Assembly: GCF_900107245.1 (NCBI RefSeq)
Contig: NZ_FNPG01000007.1
Coordinates: forward strand, 91,929-155,928
Origin: Lachnobacterium bovis DSM 14045
GTDB taxonomy: Bacteria > Bacillota > Clostridia > Lachnospirales > Lachnospiraceae
DNA: 64,000 nucleotides
Direction: 5' to 3'
The position numbers and the translations under genes are program-made. Below the pieces are notes generated by a model that was not told the origin of the DNA, ran no database searches, and saw only the letters and a program-made list of their open reading frames with translations. This document shows positions 54,562-64,000 of the stretch, in pieces. The stretch's first letter is position 1; every line of letters starts with the position of its first letter.

Positions 54562-56109
54562 ATGAAAAAACGAAAAATGAAGATTTATATGAAAACGGTT
54601 GAATTTGCTGTTGATGATCAGGCAATTCAAATATATAAGAATTATGTTGGTAATTCAAATGGTTTTATGTTAGAAAGTTATGAAGAAATAAATCAGGTAA
54701 ATAACGAAGCTGACTATGACAATATTCATAATATAACAAATGCTAAAAATAATAGGTTTACTATTATTGGAGCTGATGTTGATGAAATAATTCATTCAGA
54801 TAAGAATAGCCTGGTTATAGAGAAAAAAGATGGAGAAAAAGAAGTAAGAAAAGGTAATCCATATAAGTTGTTGAAACAGTATTATGAGGAGTTTGATATT
54901 TTGAATTTAGAGGACTTTAAAAAGGAAACTAATTTCAATTTTTCGGGAGGATTAGTTGGAAGCCTTGGATTTGATTTTATTAGATATATAGATAAAATAC
55001 CTAATACTTTAGAAGATAAACTAGGTATAGAACGAATTCAATTAATGTTTTCAAGCAGAATTCTAGTTATAGATCATTATAAAAGAACTTTAAATGCAAT
55101 TGTTTTATATGATCCTTATAGTCATAAAGAAAAAAATATAAGCACTGTGGCTGATTATATGATAATTAAGGCTAGATTTGGAAAAGAAATAAAGGAAGAA
55201 AATGATATTTTAAACACAGAAAATTACAAGAATTTTGATGAGCAGGGCATTATAGATGGAGAATTAATTGATGCTAGTGACACATTAGAATCATATACAA
55301 AAAAGGTAAAGAAAATAAAAGAGTATATTAGAGATGGACATGTTTTTCAAACTGTATTATCACAAAGATGGACTGTTGCGACAAGACGAGATGGGTTTGA
55401 GATTTATGAACAATTAAGGAAACAAAATCCATCTCCATATATGTTTTATTTTAAATTCCCTGAGTTTGAAATAATTGGAAGTTCACCAGAGATGCTTGTA
55501 AAACAAAAAGATGATAAAGTCTTTACTTGTCCAATTGCAGGGACAAGAAAACGTGGTCAATCATATGAGGAGGATATGCAGTTAGAAAAAGAATTGATTT
55601 CTGATGAAAAAGAACAAGCAGAACATGTAATGTTAGTTGATTTGGCTCGTAATGACATGGGTAAGATTGCAAAATTTGGTTCTGTGAAGGTAGAAGATTT
55701 TATGAAAATAAAGAGATTTTCGCAAGTAATGCATATCGTTTCTTTGGTTTCGGGAGAAAAAAATGAAAAAATACATCCATTGGATGTTATAGGTTCTTTT
55801 TTACCAGCGGGAACGTTAAGTGGTGCTCCAAAACATAGAGCTTTAGAGATAATAGAAGAACTTGAAGAAAGTAAAAGAGGTCTATATGGAGGAGCAACAG
55901 GTTATATAGATTTTTCAGGAAATCTAGATTTTTGTATAACAATTAGAACAATGGTAAAAAAAGCAAATGAGATATATATTCAAGCGGGTGCAGGTATTGT
56001 AGCTGATTCGGTACCAAAATTAGAGTACGAAGAATGTTGTAACAAAGCAAAAGCTTTAATGAAAACTATCGTTGAAGAGGAGAAGATGTATGATATTGCT
56101 AATAGATAA
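54562..56109 (+). CDS. trpE: Anthranilate synthase component I
   Basis: Forms anthranilate from chorismate with ammonia supplied by TrpG; 515 residues. The N-terminal tryptophan-feedback motif appears as MLES (36-39). FQTVLSQRW, SPYMFYFKF, IIGSSPEMLVK, PIAGTRKRGQ and LPAGTLSGAPKHRA are all present. ATG 54562 has AGGAGGAA upstream; the frame opens earlier at 54523 without a ribosome site. It is first in the trp operon under the T-box and its 3' end overlaps trpG by 20 bp. Confidence 0.97.
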   Translation: MKKRKMKIYMKTVEFAVDDQAIQIYKNYVGNSNGFMLESYEEINQVNNEADYDNIHNITNAKNNRFTIIGADVDEIIHSDKNSLVIEKKDGEKEVRKGNPYKLLKQYYEEFDILNLEDFKKETNFNFSGGLVGSLGFDFIRYIDKIPNTLEDKLGIERIQLMFSSRILVIDHYKRTLNAIVLYDPYSHKEKNISTVADYMIIKARFGKEIKEENDILNTENYKNFDEQGIIDGELIDASDTLESYTKKVKKIKEYIRDGHVFQTVLSQRWTVATRRDGFEIYEQLRKQNPSPYMFYFKFPEFEIIGSSPEMLVKQKDDKVFTCPIAGTRKRGQSYEEDMQLEKELISDEKEQAEHVMLVDLARNDMGKIAKFGSVKVEDFMKIKRFSQVMHIVSLVSGEKNEKIHPLDVIGSFLPAGTLSGAPKHRALEIIEELEESKRGLYGGATGYIDFSGNLDFCITIRTMVKKANEIYIQAGAGIVADSVPKLEYEECCNKAKALMKTIVEEEKMYDIANR

Positions 56110-56707
56110 TTATGATTCATTTACTTATAATTTATATCAATATTTTGGAGAATTAGGAGCTGATATAATCGTTAAAAAGAATGATGAAATCACTGTTGAA
56201 GAAGTAGAAAAGTATTATCTTGAAAAGGATTTAAGAGGAATTGTTATTTCACCAGGACCAAAAGCTCCGAAAGATGCAGGAATCTGTATTGATGTAATAA
56301 AAAAATTTTATAAACTTATTCCAATTTTAGGAATATGTTTAGGACATCAGTGTATTGGTGAAGCATTTGGAGGAGAAATAGTTCATGCAAATAAGATGAT
56401 GCATGGAAAGAAAAGTATAATAAAACATAATGAAAAAGGAATATTAAATGGAATATCTAATCCACTAGAAGTTGCAAGGTATCATTCTTTGGTTATAAGT
56501 AAAGAAGACTTTCCAGATGATTTGGAGATTCTTTCGATGTCAGATGATAATGAAATTATGGCAGTAGAACACAAAAAATACAAAGTGTATGGATTGCAAT
56601 TTCATCCGGAATCAGTTTATACACAAAAAGGTCATGAAATACTACTTAATTATTTGAACGAAACTAAAAATGTTAAAAGCGAGGTGTTACAAGTTGATTT
56701 TAGATAA
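56090..56707 (+). CDS. trpG: Anthranilate synthase component II (glutamine amidotransferase)
   Basis: Supplies ammonia from glutamine to TrpE; 205 residues. It begins MILLIDNYDSFTYNL, has the nucleophile Cys83 in GICLGHQ and the His/Glu pair in LQFHPES. ATG 56090 lies inside the end of trpE with AGAGGAG 7 bp upstream, so translation is coupled. No fused trpD domain is present, unlike some bacteria. Confidence 0.96.
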   Translation: MILLIDNYDSFTYNLYQYFGELGADIIVKKNDEITVEEVEKYYLEKDLRGIVISPGPKAPKDAGICIDVIKKFYKLIPILGICLGHQCIGEAFGGEIVHANKMMHGKKSIIKHNEKGILNGISNPLEVARYHSLVISKEDFPDDLEILSMSDDNEIMAVEHKKYKVYGLQFHPESVYTQKGHEILLNYLNETKNVKSEVLQVDFR

Positions 56708-57506
56708 AATTGTCGAAAAAAAAATTGTTTTTTTAGAAGAACAAAAGAAAAAAATATCAGAAGATGAAATGAAATCTATGGCTCTTAGTATTAAAGAAAA
56801 GCCTACAAATACAACATTTTATTCAAATTTGAAAAAAGATGGTTTGTCGATTATAGGAGAATTTAAAAATGCGTCACCAAGTGCGGGCGATTTTGATTCG
56901 AAAGTTGATTTGGCAAGTAGAATTGATTTTTATAGTAAATCAGTTGATGCAATTTCATGTTTGACAGAAGTTGATTATTTTAAAGGAAGTATAGAATATT
57001 TGAAGCAAATTAAACAACTTACATCACTTCCAATTTTAAGAAAAGATTTTATGATTGATGAATATCAGTTTTATGAAGCAAAAATAATAGGAGCTTCTGC
57101 TGTTCTGTTAATTTGTGCAATACTTGATGATTATCAGATTAAATACTTTTATAAGTTAGCAAGAAGCCTAGACTTAGATGTTTTAGTTGAAGTTCATAAC
57201 GAAAATGAGATGGAGCGAGCTTTAAAAATAAATCCTAGAATTATAGGAGTAAATAATAGAAATTTAAATGATTTTTCTATTAATTTAGACACAACAAGAA
57301 GATTAAGAAAAATGGTAGATGACGAAAAGATTTTTGTGTCCGAAAGTGGTATTTATACGCCAGGGGATATTTCATATCTATCAGATGTGAAAATAGATGC
57401 AGTTTTAGTTGGACAAATGTTAATGGAATCATTTAATCCAGAGGAAACTGCTAACACAATAAAAAACATCTATAACGAAAGAAGAGTTGTGGCGTATGAA
57501 AATTAA
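56694..57506 (+). CDS. trpC: Indole-3-glycerol-phosphate synthase
   Basis: TIM-barrel enzyme that cyclises CdRP to indole-3-glycerol phosphate; 270 residues. [15 protein letters not shown] contains the catalytic Lys region. [32 protein letters not shown]-type [13 protein letters not shown] and VSESGIY follow in order. The preferred start is TTG 56694 ([11 protein letters not shown]), 7 bp after GAGGTG. An ATG at 56670 would add residues unlike the family. It overlaps trpG by 14 bp and the trpF-B gene by 11 bp. Confidence 0.94.
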   Translation: MILDKIVEKKIVFLEEQKKKISEDEMKSMALSIKEKPTNTTFYSNLKKDGLSIIGEFKNASPSAGDFDSKVDLASRIDFYSKSVDAISCLTEVDYFKGSIEYLKQIKQLTSLPILRKDFMIDEYQFYEAKIIGASAVLLICAILDDYQIKYFYKLARSLDLDVLVEVHNENEMERALKINPRIIGVNNRNLNDFSINLDTTRRLRKMVDDEKIFVSESGIYTPGDISYLSDVKIDAVLVGQMLMESFNPEETANTIKNIYNERRVVAYEN

Positions 57507-59382
57507 AATATGTGGAATTACAAAAAAAGAAGAAATTTCATATGTAAATGAGTCTGGAGTTAATTATGTTGGATTTGTATTTTATCCAAAAAGTAAGCGC
57601 TTTGTCACATTTGAAGAGGCTTCGAAATTAAAGAAAAACTTAAAAAATGATATAAAAACGGTTGCAGTTACTGTTGATCCAAATGATGAACAGATAAAGA
57701 ATATTGAAAAAAATGAATTCGATGTAATTCAAATTCATACTAAAAAAGGAAACTTTTTTGATGAGGATGTGTTATCAAAAATAAATATTCCTATTTGGTT
57801 GGGATTTAATATTGATACAGTTGAGGACTTAAAGAATTATATTTTTAAATTAAATGAGTTTTCAATAAAAAATAGAAATAAGGTTAAGGCAATTGTTATG
57901 GATAACAAAGATTATGGAAGTGGACAAACTTTTGAATGGAATTCTGAAAATGAGTTTAGAAAAGAATTAGAGAGTTTAAGAGATAATAACAATTGTAGAA
58001 TTATATTGGCGGGAGGACTAAATAGTCAGAATGTTTCTGCGGGAATAAAAAAATTTAATCCTGAAGTAGTAGATGTTTCGTCGTCAATGGAAGTTGAGTA
58101 TTATGAAAATAATAAGAAGTTATTTAGAAAGGATAAGGAAAAAATTATGAGTTTTGTATCTGAAGTAAAAAAATGTGAGGTTGAGATTAATAATCAGATG
58201 AAAAAGGGTTATTATGGAAAGTTTGGTGGAAGATTTGTTGCAGAATCATTAATGGGAACGTTAGAAGAACTTGATAGAGAGTTTGAAAAAGCCATCAAAG
58301 ATGAATCATTTAAAAAAGAATTTGATTATTATATGAAGCAGTACGTAGGAAGAGAGACTCCTTTGTATTTTGCAGAAAAATTAAGTAAAATATGCGATAC
58401 TAAAATCTATTTAAAGAGAGAAGATTTAAATCATACGGGAGCGCATAAAATTAATAATGTCATTGGACAGTTATTACTTGCAAAACGTATGGGAAAAACA
58501 AAAGTTATAGCAGAGACAGGTGCTGGACAACACGGTGTTGCTACTGCAACAGGTGCTGCATTATTCGGAATGGAATGTAGTGTTTTTATGGGAAAAGAAG
58601 ATATCGAACGCCAAAAACTTAATGTTTTAAGAATGGAAATGTTAGGTGCTAAGGTAGTCAGCGTAGAATCAGGAAGCAATACTTTAAAAGATGCAACAAA
58701 CGAAGCTATTAGAACATGGGCAAAAACAGCAGAAGATACATTTTATGTAATAGGATCAGCAGTTGGACCATATCCTTATCCAAAGATGGTAAAAACATTC
58801 CAAAGTGTAATAGGAAAGGAAACTAAAAAACAACATTTTGAAGTGGAAAAAAGAAATCCTGATGTTGTAATGGCTTGTGTTGGTGGTGGATCGAATTCAA
58901 TCGGTATGTTTTCTGCTTTTCTACAAGATAAAGAAGTTGAATTAATAGGTGTAGAAGCAGCTGGATGTGGAATTGATACAGGAATGCACGCTTCAGCTAT
59001 GGCTGGTGAGCAAATAGGTGTTTTGCATGGTATGAAATCATATTTACTACAGGATGAAAATGGTAACGTTAAATTGGCACATTCAATTTCTGCTGGATTA
59101 GATTATCCGGGTGTAGGACCTGAACATGCATATTTAAAAGATTCACATAGAGTTAAATATGTTTCAATAACAGATGATGAGGCAATGGAAGCTTTATTAT
59201 TATTATGTAAAGAGGAGGGAATTATTCCTGCAATCGAAAGCGCACACGCTGTTGCTTATGCTTTGAAAAAGGCAAAGAAAATGACAAAAGATCAAACAAT
59301 GGTAATTTGTTTATCAGGTCGAGGAGACAAAGATGTTAATACAATTTCAGATTATGTAAATGGAAATGGATATTTAAACTAA
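57496..59382 (+). CDS. trpFB: Bifunctional phosphoribosylanthranilate isomerase / tryptophan synthase beta
   Basis: 628 residues fusing two Trp enzymes in one uninterrupted frame. Residues 1 to about 215 are TrpF, with the catalytic Cys in MKIKICGIT and the Asp in [23 protein letters not shown] and DVSSSME. After a short linker, about 230-628 is TrpB (normal length): [12 protein letters not shown], the PLP Lys318 in [20 protein letters not shown] and [12 protein letters not shown] 57496 lies inside the end of trpC. TrpF takes PRA to CdRP, the substrate of TrpC next to it; TrpB joins indole and serine with TrpA encoded downstream. Confidence 0.95.
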   Translation: MKIKICGITKKEEISYVNESGVNYVGFVFYPKSKRFVTFEEASKLKKNLKNDIKTVAVTVDPNDEQIKNIEKNEFDVIQIHTKKGNFFDEDVLSKINIPIWLGFNIDTVEDLKNYIFKLNEFSIKNRNKVKAIVMDNKDYGSGQTFEWNSENEFRKELESLRDNNNCRIILAGGLNSQNVSAGIKKFNPEVVDVSSSMEVEYYENNKKLFRKDKEKIMSFVSEVKKCEVEINNQMKKGYYGKFGGRFVAESLMGTLEELDREFEKAIKDESFKKEFDYYMKQYVGRETPLYFAEKLSKICDTKIYLKREDLNHTGAHKINNVIGQLLLAKRMGKTKVIAETGAGQHGVATATGAALFGMECSVFMGKEDIERQKLNVLRMEMLGAKVVSVESGSNTLKDATNEAIRTWAKTAEDTFYVIGSAVGPYPYPKMVKTFQSVIGKETKKQHFEVEKRNPDVVMACVGGGSNSIGMFSAFLQDKEVELIGVEAAGCGIDTGMHASAMAGEQIGVLHGMKSYLLQDENGNVKLAHSISAGLDYPGVGPEHAYLKDSHRVKYVSITDDEAMEALLLLCKEEGIIPAIESAHAVAYALKKAKKMTKDQTMVICLSGRGDKDVNTISDYVNGNGYLN

Positions 59383-59434
59383 AAGAAAGTCTGAATTAAA
59401 AAAATCAAAGTAATATATTTTAGAGGTGAAAGAG

Positions 59435-60301
59435 ATGAATGTTATGGAAAAAATAATTAAAAATGAACAAAATTCAAAAGTAGGTTTTGCTGAACAAAAT
59501 AGAATAGAACAACGTTTTGCAGAACTAAAAAAAGAAAATAAAAAAGCATTTATTACATATGTTACAGCGTGTTTTCCAGATTATGAGCACACAATTGACA
59601 TCTTGTTTTCGCAGGAAAAGGCTGGAGTTGATGTAGTAGAATTAGGAGTTCCTTTTTCAGATCCTATAGCTGATGGTCCTGTTATTCAGAGTGCTTCATT
59701 TGAAGCAATTCAAAAAGGCGCTAATTTAGTCAAAACATTTGAATGTGTAAAACAGGCTAGAGAAAAAGGGCTAAAAATGCCAATAATTTTTATGCTTTAT
59801 TATAATACTATCTGTTTTTATGGAATAGAAAATTTTATAAAAAAATGTAATGAAGTAGGCGTTGATGGAATAATTGTTCCAGATTTACCATTTGAAGAGC
59901 AGGATGATTTACAAAGAGCAATTGATAATAATTCAAAAGATAAAACTATTATTATTCAATTAGTTTCTCCGGTATCAAGAGATAGGATGGATATGATTTT
60001 GAAAGATGCAAGAGGCTTCGTTTATTGCGTTTCTTCTATGGGCGTAACAGGTCAAGGAGGAAATTTTCATAGAGAAGTTAGTAATTATCTAGAATCTGTG
60101 AAAGAAAAAACAGACATTCCAGTTATGTTGGGATTTGGAATCAGAACATTTGACGATATAAGCAAATTGATTGATAAAGTAGATGGTGCAATTGTTGGCA
60201 CACATTTTATTGAGGTTTTAAGAGAAAATGATTTTTCTGTGGATGAAGCATATAAATATTCAAAAGAATTTAAAGATGCTTTAGATTTAGCTGTCAAATA
60301 A
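59435..60301 (+). CDS. trpA: Tryptophan synthase alpha chain
   Basis: Cleaves indole-3-glycerol phosphate and channels indole to TrpB; 288 residues. The catalytic Glu is in DVVELGVPFSDPIADGP, with IIVPDLPFEEQ, VSSMGVTGQGG and GFGIRTFDDI following. The usual TrpA start aligns with NRIEQRFAELKKENKKAFI, so about 24 extra residues (MNVMEKIIKNEQNSK...) extend the N-terminus. ATG 59435 is supported by AGAGG 8 bp upstream. It lies 52 bp after trpFB. Confidence 0.94.
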   Translation: MNVMEKIIKNEQNSKVGFAEQNRIEQRFAELKKENKKAFITYVTACFPDYEHTIDILFSQEKAGVDVVELGVPFSDPIADGPVIQSASFEAIQKGANLVKTFECVKQAREKGLKMPIIFMLYYNTICFYGIENFIKKCNEVGVDGIIVPDLPFEEQDDLQRAIDNNSKDKTIIIQLVSPVSRDRMDMILKDARGFVYCVSSMGVTGQGGNFHREVSNYLESVKEKTDIPVMLGFGIRTFDDISKLIDKVDGAIVGTHFIEVLRENDFSVDEAYKYSKEFKDALDLAVK

Positions 60302-60399
60302 AAACTAGAAAAGCTACTAAAAATAAATAGCTAAAAAAATCTAGAAGAATAAATTGGAAACGTGAATCAAAAAATAAAAGAGGAAGAAGGAGAAATATT

Positions 60400-61413
60400 A
60401 TGAAAGAAGTATTAAATAAATTAGTATCAGGAAAAGATTTAACAACTAAAGAAGCAATGTTAGCGCAAGAAGAAATATTATCAGGACAGGCTACACCAGT
60501 TCAGATATCGTCTTTTCTTACAGCTCTTAGATTAAAAGGTGAAACATTAGATGAAATAATTGGGTTAGCAACTGTTTTAAGAGAAAAAGCTAATACAATT
60601 TCACCTAAAGTTGATAATTACGTAGATTTAGTTGGAACAGGGGGAGATTGCACATATTCATTTAATATTTCGACTACATCATCTTTTGTTGTAGCTGCAG
60701 CGGGTTTACCTGTGGCTAAACACGGAAATCGTTCGATTTCTTCAAAATGTGGTGCAGGAGACGTTCTAGAATCTTTAGGTGTAAACATTAGCTCAGATGT
60801 ATCTAAGGTTCAAAAATGTGTTGAAGAAGGTGGAGTAGGCTTTATGTTTGCACCAGCATTTAATCCTGCAATGAAATATGTTGGTGGAGTAAGAAAAGAA
60901 CTTGGAATGCGTACAGTATTTAATATTTTAGGACCTATGTCAAATCCATCAAGAGCAAAAAATATGTTAATTGGTGTTTATGATAAATCATTAACAGAGG
61001 TAATTGCAAAAGCAATGTCAAAGCTTGGAGTAGAAAGAGTAATGGTTGTAAGCGGATGTGATCACATGGATGAAATAACATTAACAGGTGAAACATATGT
61101 GACAGAAATCATAAATGGAGAAGAAAAGAATTATGTTATAACTCCTGAAGAATTCGGATTTGATAGAGTAGAACTTGATGAATTACGTGGTGGAGAAGGA
61201 CCAGTAAATGCTCAAATAACAAAAGATATTTTAACTGGAAAAGAAACGGGTGCCAAAAGAAATATTGTATTGTTAAATGCAGGTGCAACTCTTTATATTG
61301 GAAATAAGGTAAAAAGTATCAAAGAAGGTATTGAATTAGCAAGAGAAGTTCTTGAAAACAATAAAGCATATGAAGTTTTAGAAAAAATGGTTAAAATATC
61401 AAATGAAAAATAG
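60400..61413 (+). CDS. trpD: Anthranilate phosphoribosyltransferase
   Basis: Transfers phosphoribose from PRPP to anthranilate; 337 residues. The glycine-rich loop VGTGGDCTYSFNIST (about 77-91), AKHGNRSISSKCGAGD, FMFAPAFNPAMK and RTVFNILGPMSNP are characteristic. AAGGAGAAA precedes the ATG. Although it acts second in the pathway, it is last in this operon, 98 bp after trpA; most Firmicutes have it between trpG/E and trpC. Confidence 0.96.
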   Translation: MKEVLNKLVSGKDLTTKEAMLAQEEILSGQATPVQISSFLTALRLKGETLDEIIGLATVLREKANTISPKVDNYVDLVGTGGDCTYSFNISTTSSFVVAAAGLPVAKHGNRSISSKCGAGDVLESLGVNISSDVSKVQKCVEEGGVGFMFAPAFNPAMKYVGGVRKELGMRTVFNILGPMSNPSRAKNMLIGVYDKSLTEVIAKAMSKLGVERVMVVSGCDHMDEITLTGETYVTEIINGEEKNYVITPEEFGFDRVELDELRGGEGPVNAQITKDILTGKETGAKRNIVLLNAGATLYIGNKVKSIKEGIELAREVLENNKAYEVLEKMVKISNEK

Positions 61414-61491
61414 TTTTCAGCATTTAAAAGAAGCATTTGTCAGCAAAATATAGAAAAAATAAATAATTAGCTATATTTTTATAGTAAATTC

Positions 61492-61520
61492 TTGCAAAAA
61501 TGTGCAATATAAAATATAAT
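61492..61520 (+). promoter_or_regulatory. Promoter of the pullulanase gene
   Basis: TTGCAA (61492-61497), a 17-bp spacer and consensus TATAAT (61515-61520). TTGCA-N6-TGCAA (61492-61507) forms an inverted repeat over the -35, a possible operator. No cre box for CcpA is seen. Confidence 0.7.
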
Positions 61521-61577
61521 GTATTTATATCCGAAAAAAAACGAAAGTATAAATTATTAAAAGAAAGAGGAAATAGG

Positions 61578-63527
61578 ATGAAAACATTAAGCACATTTAA
61601 CAAGAATTTACTTAATGCTGATGGAACAACAACTTTTACTTTATGGTCACCAAGTGCAAAAGCTGTCAGTGTTAACATTTACAATGATTCGGTAGGAGAA
61701 AAAGAAAAAACATACGAACTAAAAAAAGATAATACAGATATTTGGAAGGTTACAATTAATAAAAATCTAAAAAACAAGTATTATGATTTCGTTGTAAAAA
61801 ATGACAAAACCAGAATTACTCAGGATCCATATGCAGTGGCAGTTGGCGTCAATGGTGTAAGATCAATGGTTTGTAATCTTAGTGAAACTAATCCAGATGA
61901 TTTTGAAAATGATAAGTGTGTGATTTTGAAAAATGCAAATGATGCTATTATAATGGAAACTTCAGTTGCAGATGCAACACTTGATAAAAGTATAGATATT
62001 CCAAACGAATATAGAGGTAAATTTTTAGGAATGGCACAAAAATCATACATTGATTATGTGAAAAACTTAGGTGTGACTCATATTCAAATTATGCCTTTCT
62101 TTGATTTTGGAAGCATAGATGAAAGTAAAAAGGATTCCAATCAGTATAATTGGGGATATGATCCAATAAACTATTTTTCTTTAGAGGGCTCGTATTCAAC
62201 TGATCCTTACGATGGAAATATAAGAATTAAAGAATTTAAAGAATTAGTCTCAACATTTCATAAGAATAACATAGGGTTAATTATGGATGTGGTGTTTAAT
62301 CATACATATTCAGTAGATGATTTTTGCTTTCAAAAGGTTGAGCCAGATTATTTTTTTAGAAAAAATGATAAAAAATATTGGAATGGTTCAGGTTGTGGAA
62401 ATGAAGTAGCTTCCGAAAAAGATATGGTTAGACAATACATTGTAAATTGTGTATGTTATTGGGCAAAAGAGTATCATATTGATGGTTTTAGGTTTGATCT
62501 TATGGGATGTATCGATTTAGAAACTATGAATATCATTTCTAAAGAACTTAAAAAAATTAATCCAAATATTATAATTTACGGAGAGGGATGGAGCGCAGAA
62601 CAATGTGGCTTAAAAAAAGAATTACTCTCTCTAAAAGAAAATGTAACAAAATTAGATGGAATTGGTGTTTTTTCAGATGACATTAGAGATTCTGTAAAAG
62701 GACATGTTTTTTACAAAGAAAGTCAAGGATTCGTAAATGGTGGAAAAAATATGGAAAATGATATAGCCTTTTCTGTTGTGGGAGCAATTAGACATAGTCA
62801 GGTTGATTATGTAAGCTATGCGTATTCCCCTAATGGAGCATGGAATGATGATCCACGCAAAGTTATAAATTATGTTTCCTGTCATGATAACTACACTTTA
62901 TGGGATAAACTAAATATTGTGTATGATGAAAATGAAAAAATTAATAATAATGATGATATTGCAAATGAAAAACTTAAAAGAGAATTATTACTGGCACAAA
63001 ATAGATTATCTGCAGCAATAGTTTTTACATCACAGGGTATACCATTTTTCTTACAAGGTGAAGAAACCCTAAGAAGCAAAAAAATTTATAAAAATGGTGA
63101 ATTTATTGATTATGCTGAAAATAGTTTTAATTTATCAAGAGATATTAATAGCATAAAATATGAATTAGACAGCGATAGAAAGAAAATGCTAGATTATTAC
63201 AAAGGTTTAATTGCTGTTAGAAAGAAATTTGATCAGTTAAAATTAAGAACTGAAAAAGAGATAAAAAAGGATATATTCTTTTATAAATTAAACGAGAGAA
63301 TAGTAATATATACCATTAAGAATTTGTTGATAATATATAATGCAAATAGGAATAGTACCAAAATTAATTTATGTGATATATTAGATTCTAAAATTATTGA
63401 CAAAGAATTAGAGATATATGTTTACGGTGATAAAGCATCAGATACACCTTTACAAACTATAAAAGCAACCAAAAATCTGGAATTAGAAGTGCCAATGATT
63501 TCATGTGTGGTAATTAACATAAAATGA
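61578..63527 (+). CDS. pulA: Type I pullulanase (GH13)
   Basis: Debranching enzyme for alpha-1,6 links of pullulan, amylopectin or glycogen. The 649 residues have no signal peptide, so it is probably cytoplasmic. An N-terminal CBM48-like domain (about 10-100) is followed by the GH13 barrel. It has the pullulanase signature YNWGYDPINYF, VVFNHTY (region I), the nucleophile Asp in GFRFDLMG (region II), the acid/base Glu in IYGEGWSAE (region III) and SCHDNYTLWDKL (region IV). ATG 61578 has AAAGAGG upstream; the open frame from 61500 is not needed. The gene has its own promoter and terminator. Confidence 0.93.
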   Translation: MKTLSTFNKNLLNADGTTTFTLWSPSAKAVSVNIYNDSVGEKEKTYELKKDNTDIWKVTINKNLKNKYYDFVVKNDKTRITQDPYAVAVGVNGVRSMVCNLSETNPDDFENDKCVILKNANDAIIMETSVADATLDKSIDIPNEYRGKFLGMAQKSYIDYVKNLGVTHIQIMPFFDFGSIDESKKDSNQYNWGYDPINYFSLEGSYSTDPYDGNIRIKEFKELVSTFHKNNIGLIMDVVFNHTYSVDDFCFQKVEPDYFFRKNDKKYWNGSGCGNEVASEKDMVRQYIVNCVCYWAKEYHIDGFRFDLMGCIDLETMNIISKELKKINPNIIIYGEGWSAEQCGLKKELLSLKENVTKLDGIGVFSDDIRDSVKGHVFYKESQGFVNGGKNMENDIAFSVVGAIRHSQVDYVSYAYSPNGAWNDDPRKVINYVSCHDNYTLWDKLNIVYDENEKINNNDDIANEKLKRELLLAQNRLSAAIVFTSQGIPFFLQGEETLRSKKIYKNGEFIDYAENSFNLSRDINSIKYELDSDRKKMLDYYKGLIAVRKKFDQLKLRTEKEIKKDIFFYKLNERIVIYTIKNLLIIYNANRNSTKINLCDILDSKIIDKELEIYVYGDKASDTPLQTIKATKNLELEVPMISCVVINIK

Positions 63528-63564
63528 TATATTTTAAATTAGAATGCTAAAAGTATGATATGTA

Positions 63565-63604
63565 CCCTCTTTGCTGGACAGTCAGTAGAGAGGGCATTTT
63601 TATA
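63565..63604 (+). terminator. Rho-independent terminator after pulA
   Basis: A 12-bp stem with two G-U pairs (63565-63576 with 63583-63594), loop GACAGT, then CATTTTTAT. Confidence 0.82.
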
Positions 63605-63668
63605 TTTATCTATTTAGTAAATCCTTATTTTTAAAAATAAAATACTAAAAAAAATAAAACAATAATTA

Positions 63669-63697
63669 TTGACAACAATAAAACACAGTTGTATTAT
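63669..63697 (+). promoter_or_regulatory. Sigma-A promoter of the gene starting at 63969
   Basis: TTGACA (63669-63674), a 17-bp spacer and TATTAT (63692-63697). Confidence 0.75.
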
Positions 63698-63703
63698 AAA
63701 TAT

Positions 63704-63968
63704 AGTTTCTAAAACGCCTTCATATATATATATATATACGAAACTAAAAAGATAACGTACAAGTATATGTAAACCAAACATAGTATGTATGAATCAAATA
63801 TATTATGCATGAATCAATGTAGTTTTTTATATTGCTATATATATGAAGTAACTAAATACCGAAGAACGATTTTGTGTAAGACTAGAAATGACTATTTAAC
63901 CTAAAAAACTAGTTAAATAAGACAAAAACTAGACTAACGTAAAGGAAAGCGTAGAAGAGGAGGATAAA
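63704..63968 (+). other. Long untranslated leader of the last gene
   Basis: About 265 nt without a gene. It contains an AT dinucleotide run (about 63723-63738), two copies of ATG-Y-ATGAATCAA (about 63786-63798 and 63807-63819) and an 8-bp hairpin TATTTAAC/GTTAAATA near 63893-63919. No known riboswitch motif is recognised. Confidence 0.45.
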
Positions 63969-64000
63969 GTGAAGAAGAAGACGTTTGCTATATACACAGT
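63969..64000 (+). CDS. N-terminus of a gene running out of the window
   Basis: GTG 63969 is preceded by GAGGAGGAT (about 63957-63965). The ten visible codons read MKKKTFAIYT. A short basic start followed by hydrophobic residues suggests a membrane or secreted protein, but too little is visible to say more. Confidence 0.6.
   Translation, partial: MKKKTFAIYT

Noticed and set aside
63723..63740. AT dinucleotide run as a possible origin or att site
   Set aside because: Simple microsatellite in AT-rich leader DNA; no DnaA boxes or duplicated attachment sequence nearby.

Overview
The window is strongly A+T-rich chromosomal DNA of a Gram-positive anaerobe, almost certainly a Lachnospiraceae/Clostridia member. 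The evidence is a division cluster with FtsZ but no FtsA, a Trp T-box leader, a glmS ribozyme, RNase Y, type II thymidine kinase, a dlt operon, SmpB next to tmRNA, MecA and class B sortase, plus plant-glycan enzymes (PL9 pectate lyase, GH36, GH2 and GH13 proteins) typical of gut or rumen species. I cannot name the species. Coding density is high. There is no insertion sequence, prophage, CRISPR array, tRNA or rRNA in the window.

Layout. 1-5300: end of the dcw cluster (tail of an upstream gene, murD, ftsW, divIB, ftsZ). 5500-16450: housekeeping genes (beta-CASP nuclease, argS, prfC, recA-recX, rny, a NUDIX hydrolase, aroD). 16640-18640 (minus): glmS with its self-cleaving glmS ribozyme. 19100-25250: small unknown genes, an O-acetylhomoserine sulfhydrylase, a NYN-domain protein and an NhaC antiporter. 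25280-29890: dltABCD for D-alanylation of teichoic acid, with an unlisted 42-residue dltX at the 3' end. 30066-30980: smpB-ssrA, overlapping by 7 bp. 31125-33366: mecA (probable AUU start), an acylphosphatase and a NYN-LOTUS protein. 33660-37850: a micropeptide/terminator unit and a 1254-residue GGDEF-EAL-PAS-GGDEF protein. 38020-41630: a PL9 pectate lyase, a signal peptidase-sortase fusion, an unknown gene and a second acylphosphatase. 41740-50412: a TetR-led galactoside locus (GH2, a GT-B-like protein, a GPH symporter, a GH36 alpha-galactosidase). 50639-51838: a membrane-anchored GH5-like protein without catalytic residues. 52091-53850: ldhA and tdk. 53958-61413: a T-box-controlled trp operon in the order E-G-C-(F+B fused)-A-D. 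61492-63527: a type I pullulanase, followed by the promoter, long leader and first codons of another gene.

How it fits together. The central genes cover wall synthesis, division, recombination, translation quality control (prfC, smpB/ssrA, mecA) and metabolism. The accessory genes describe a saccharolytic cell that opens pectin, starch and galactosides, ferments to D-lactate, pumps Na+ and decorates its wall. Most operons have readable sigma-A promoters (17-18 bp spacers) and intrinsic terminators. Several promoters carry perfect palindromes in the spacer, over the -35 element or at the start site that could be operators. The most unusual items are the signal peptidase-sortase fusion, the dead GH5 homologue, the micropeptide unit before the cyclic-di-GMP gene, the AUU start of mecA and the downstream dltX.
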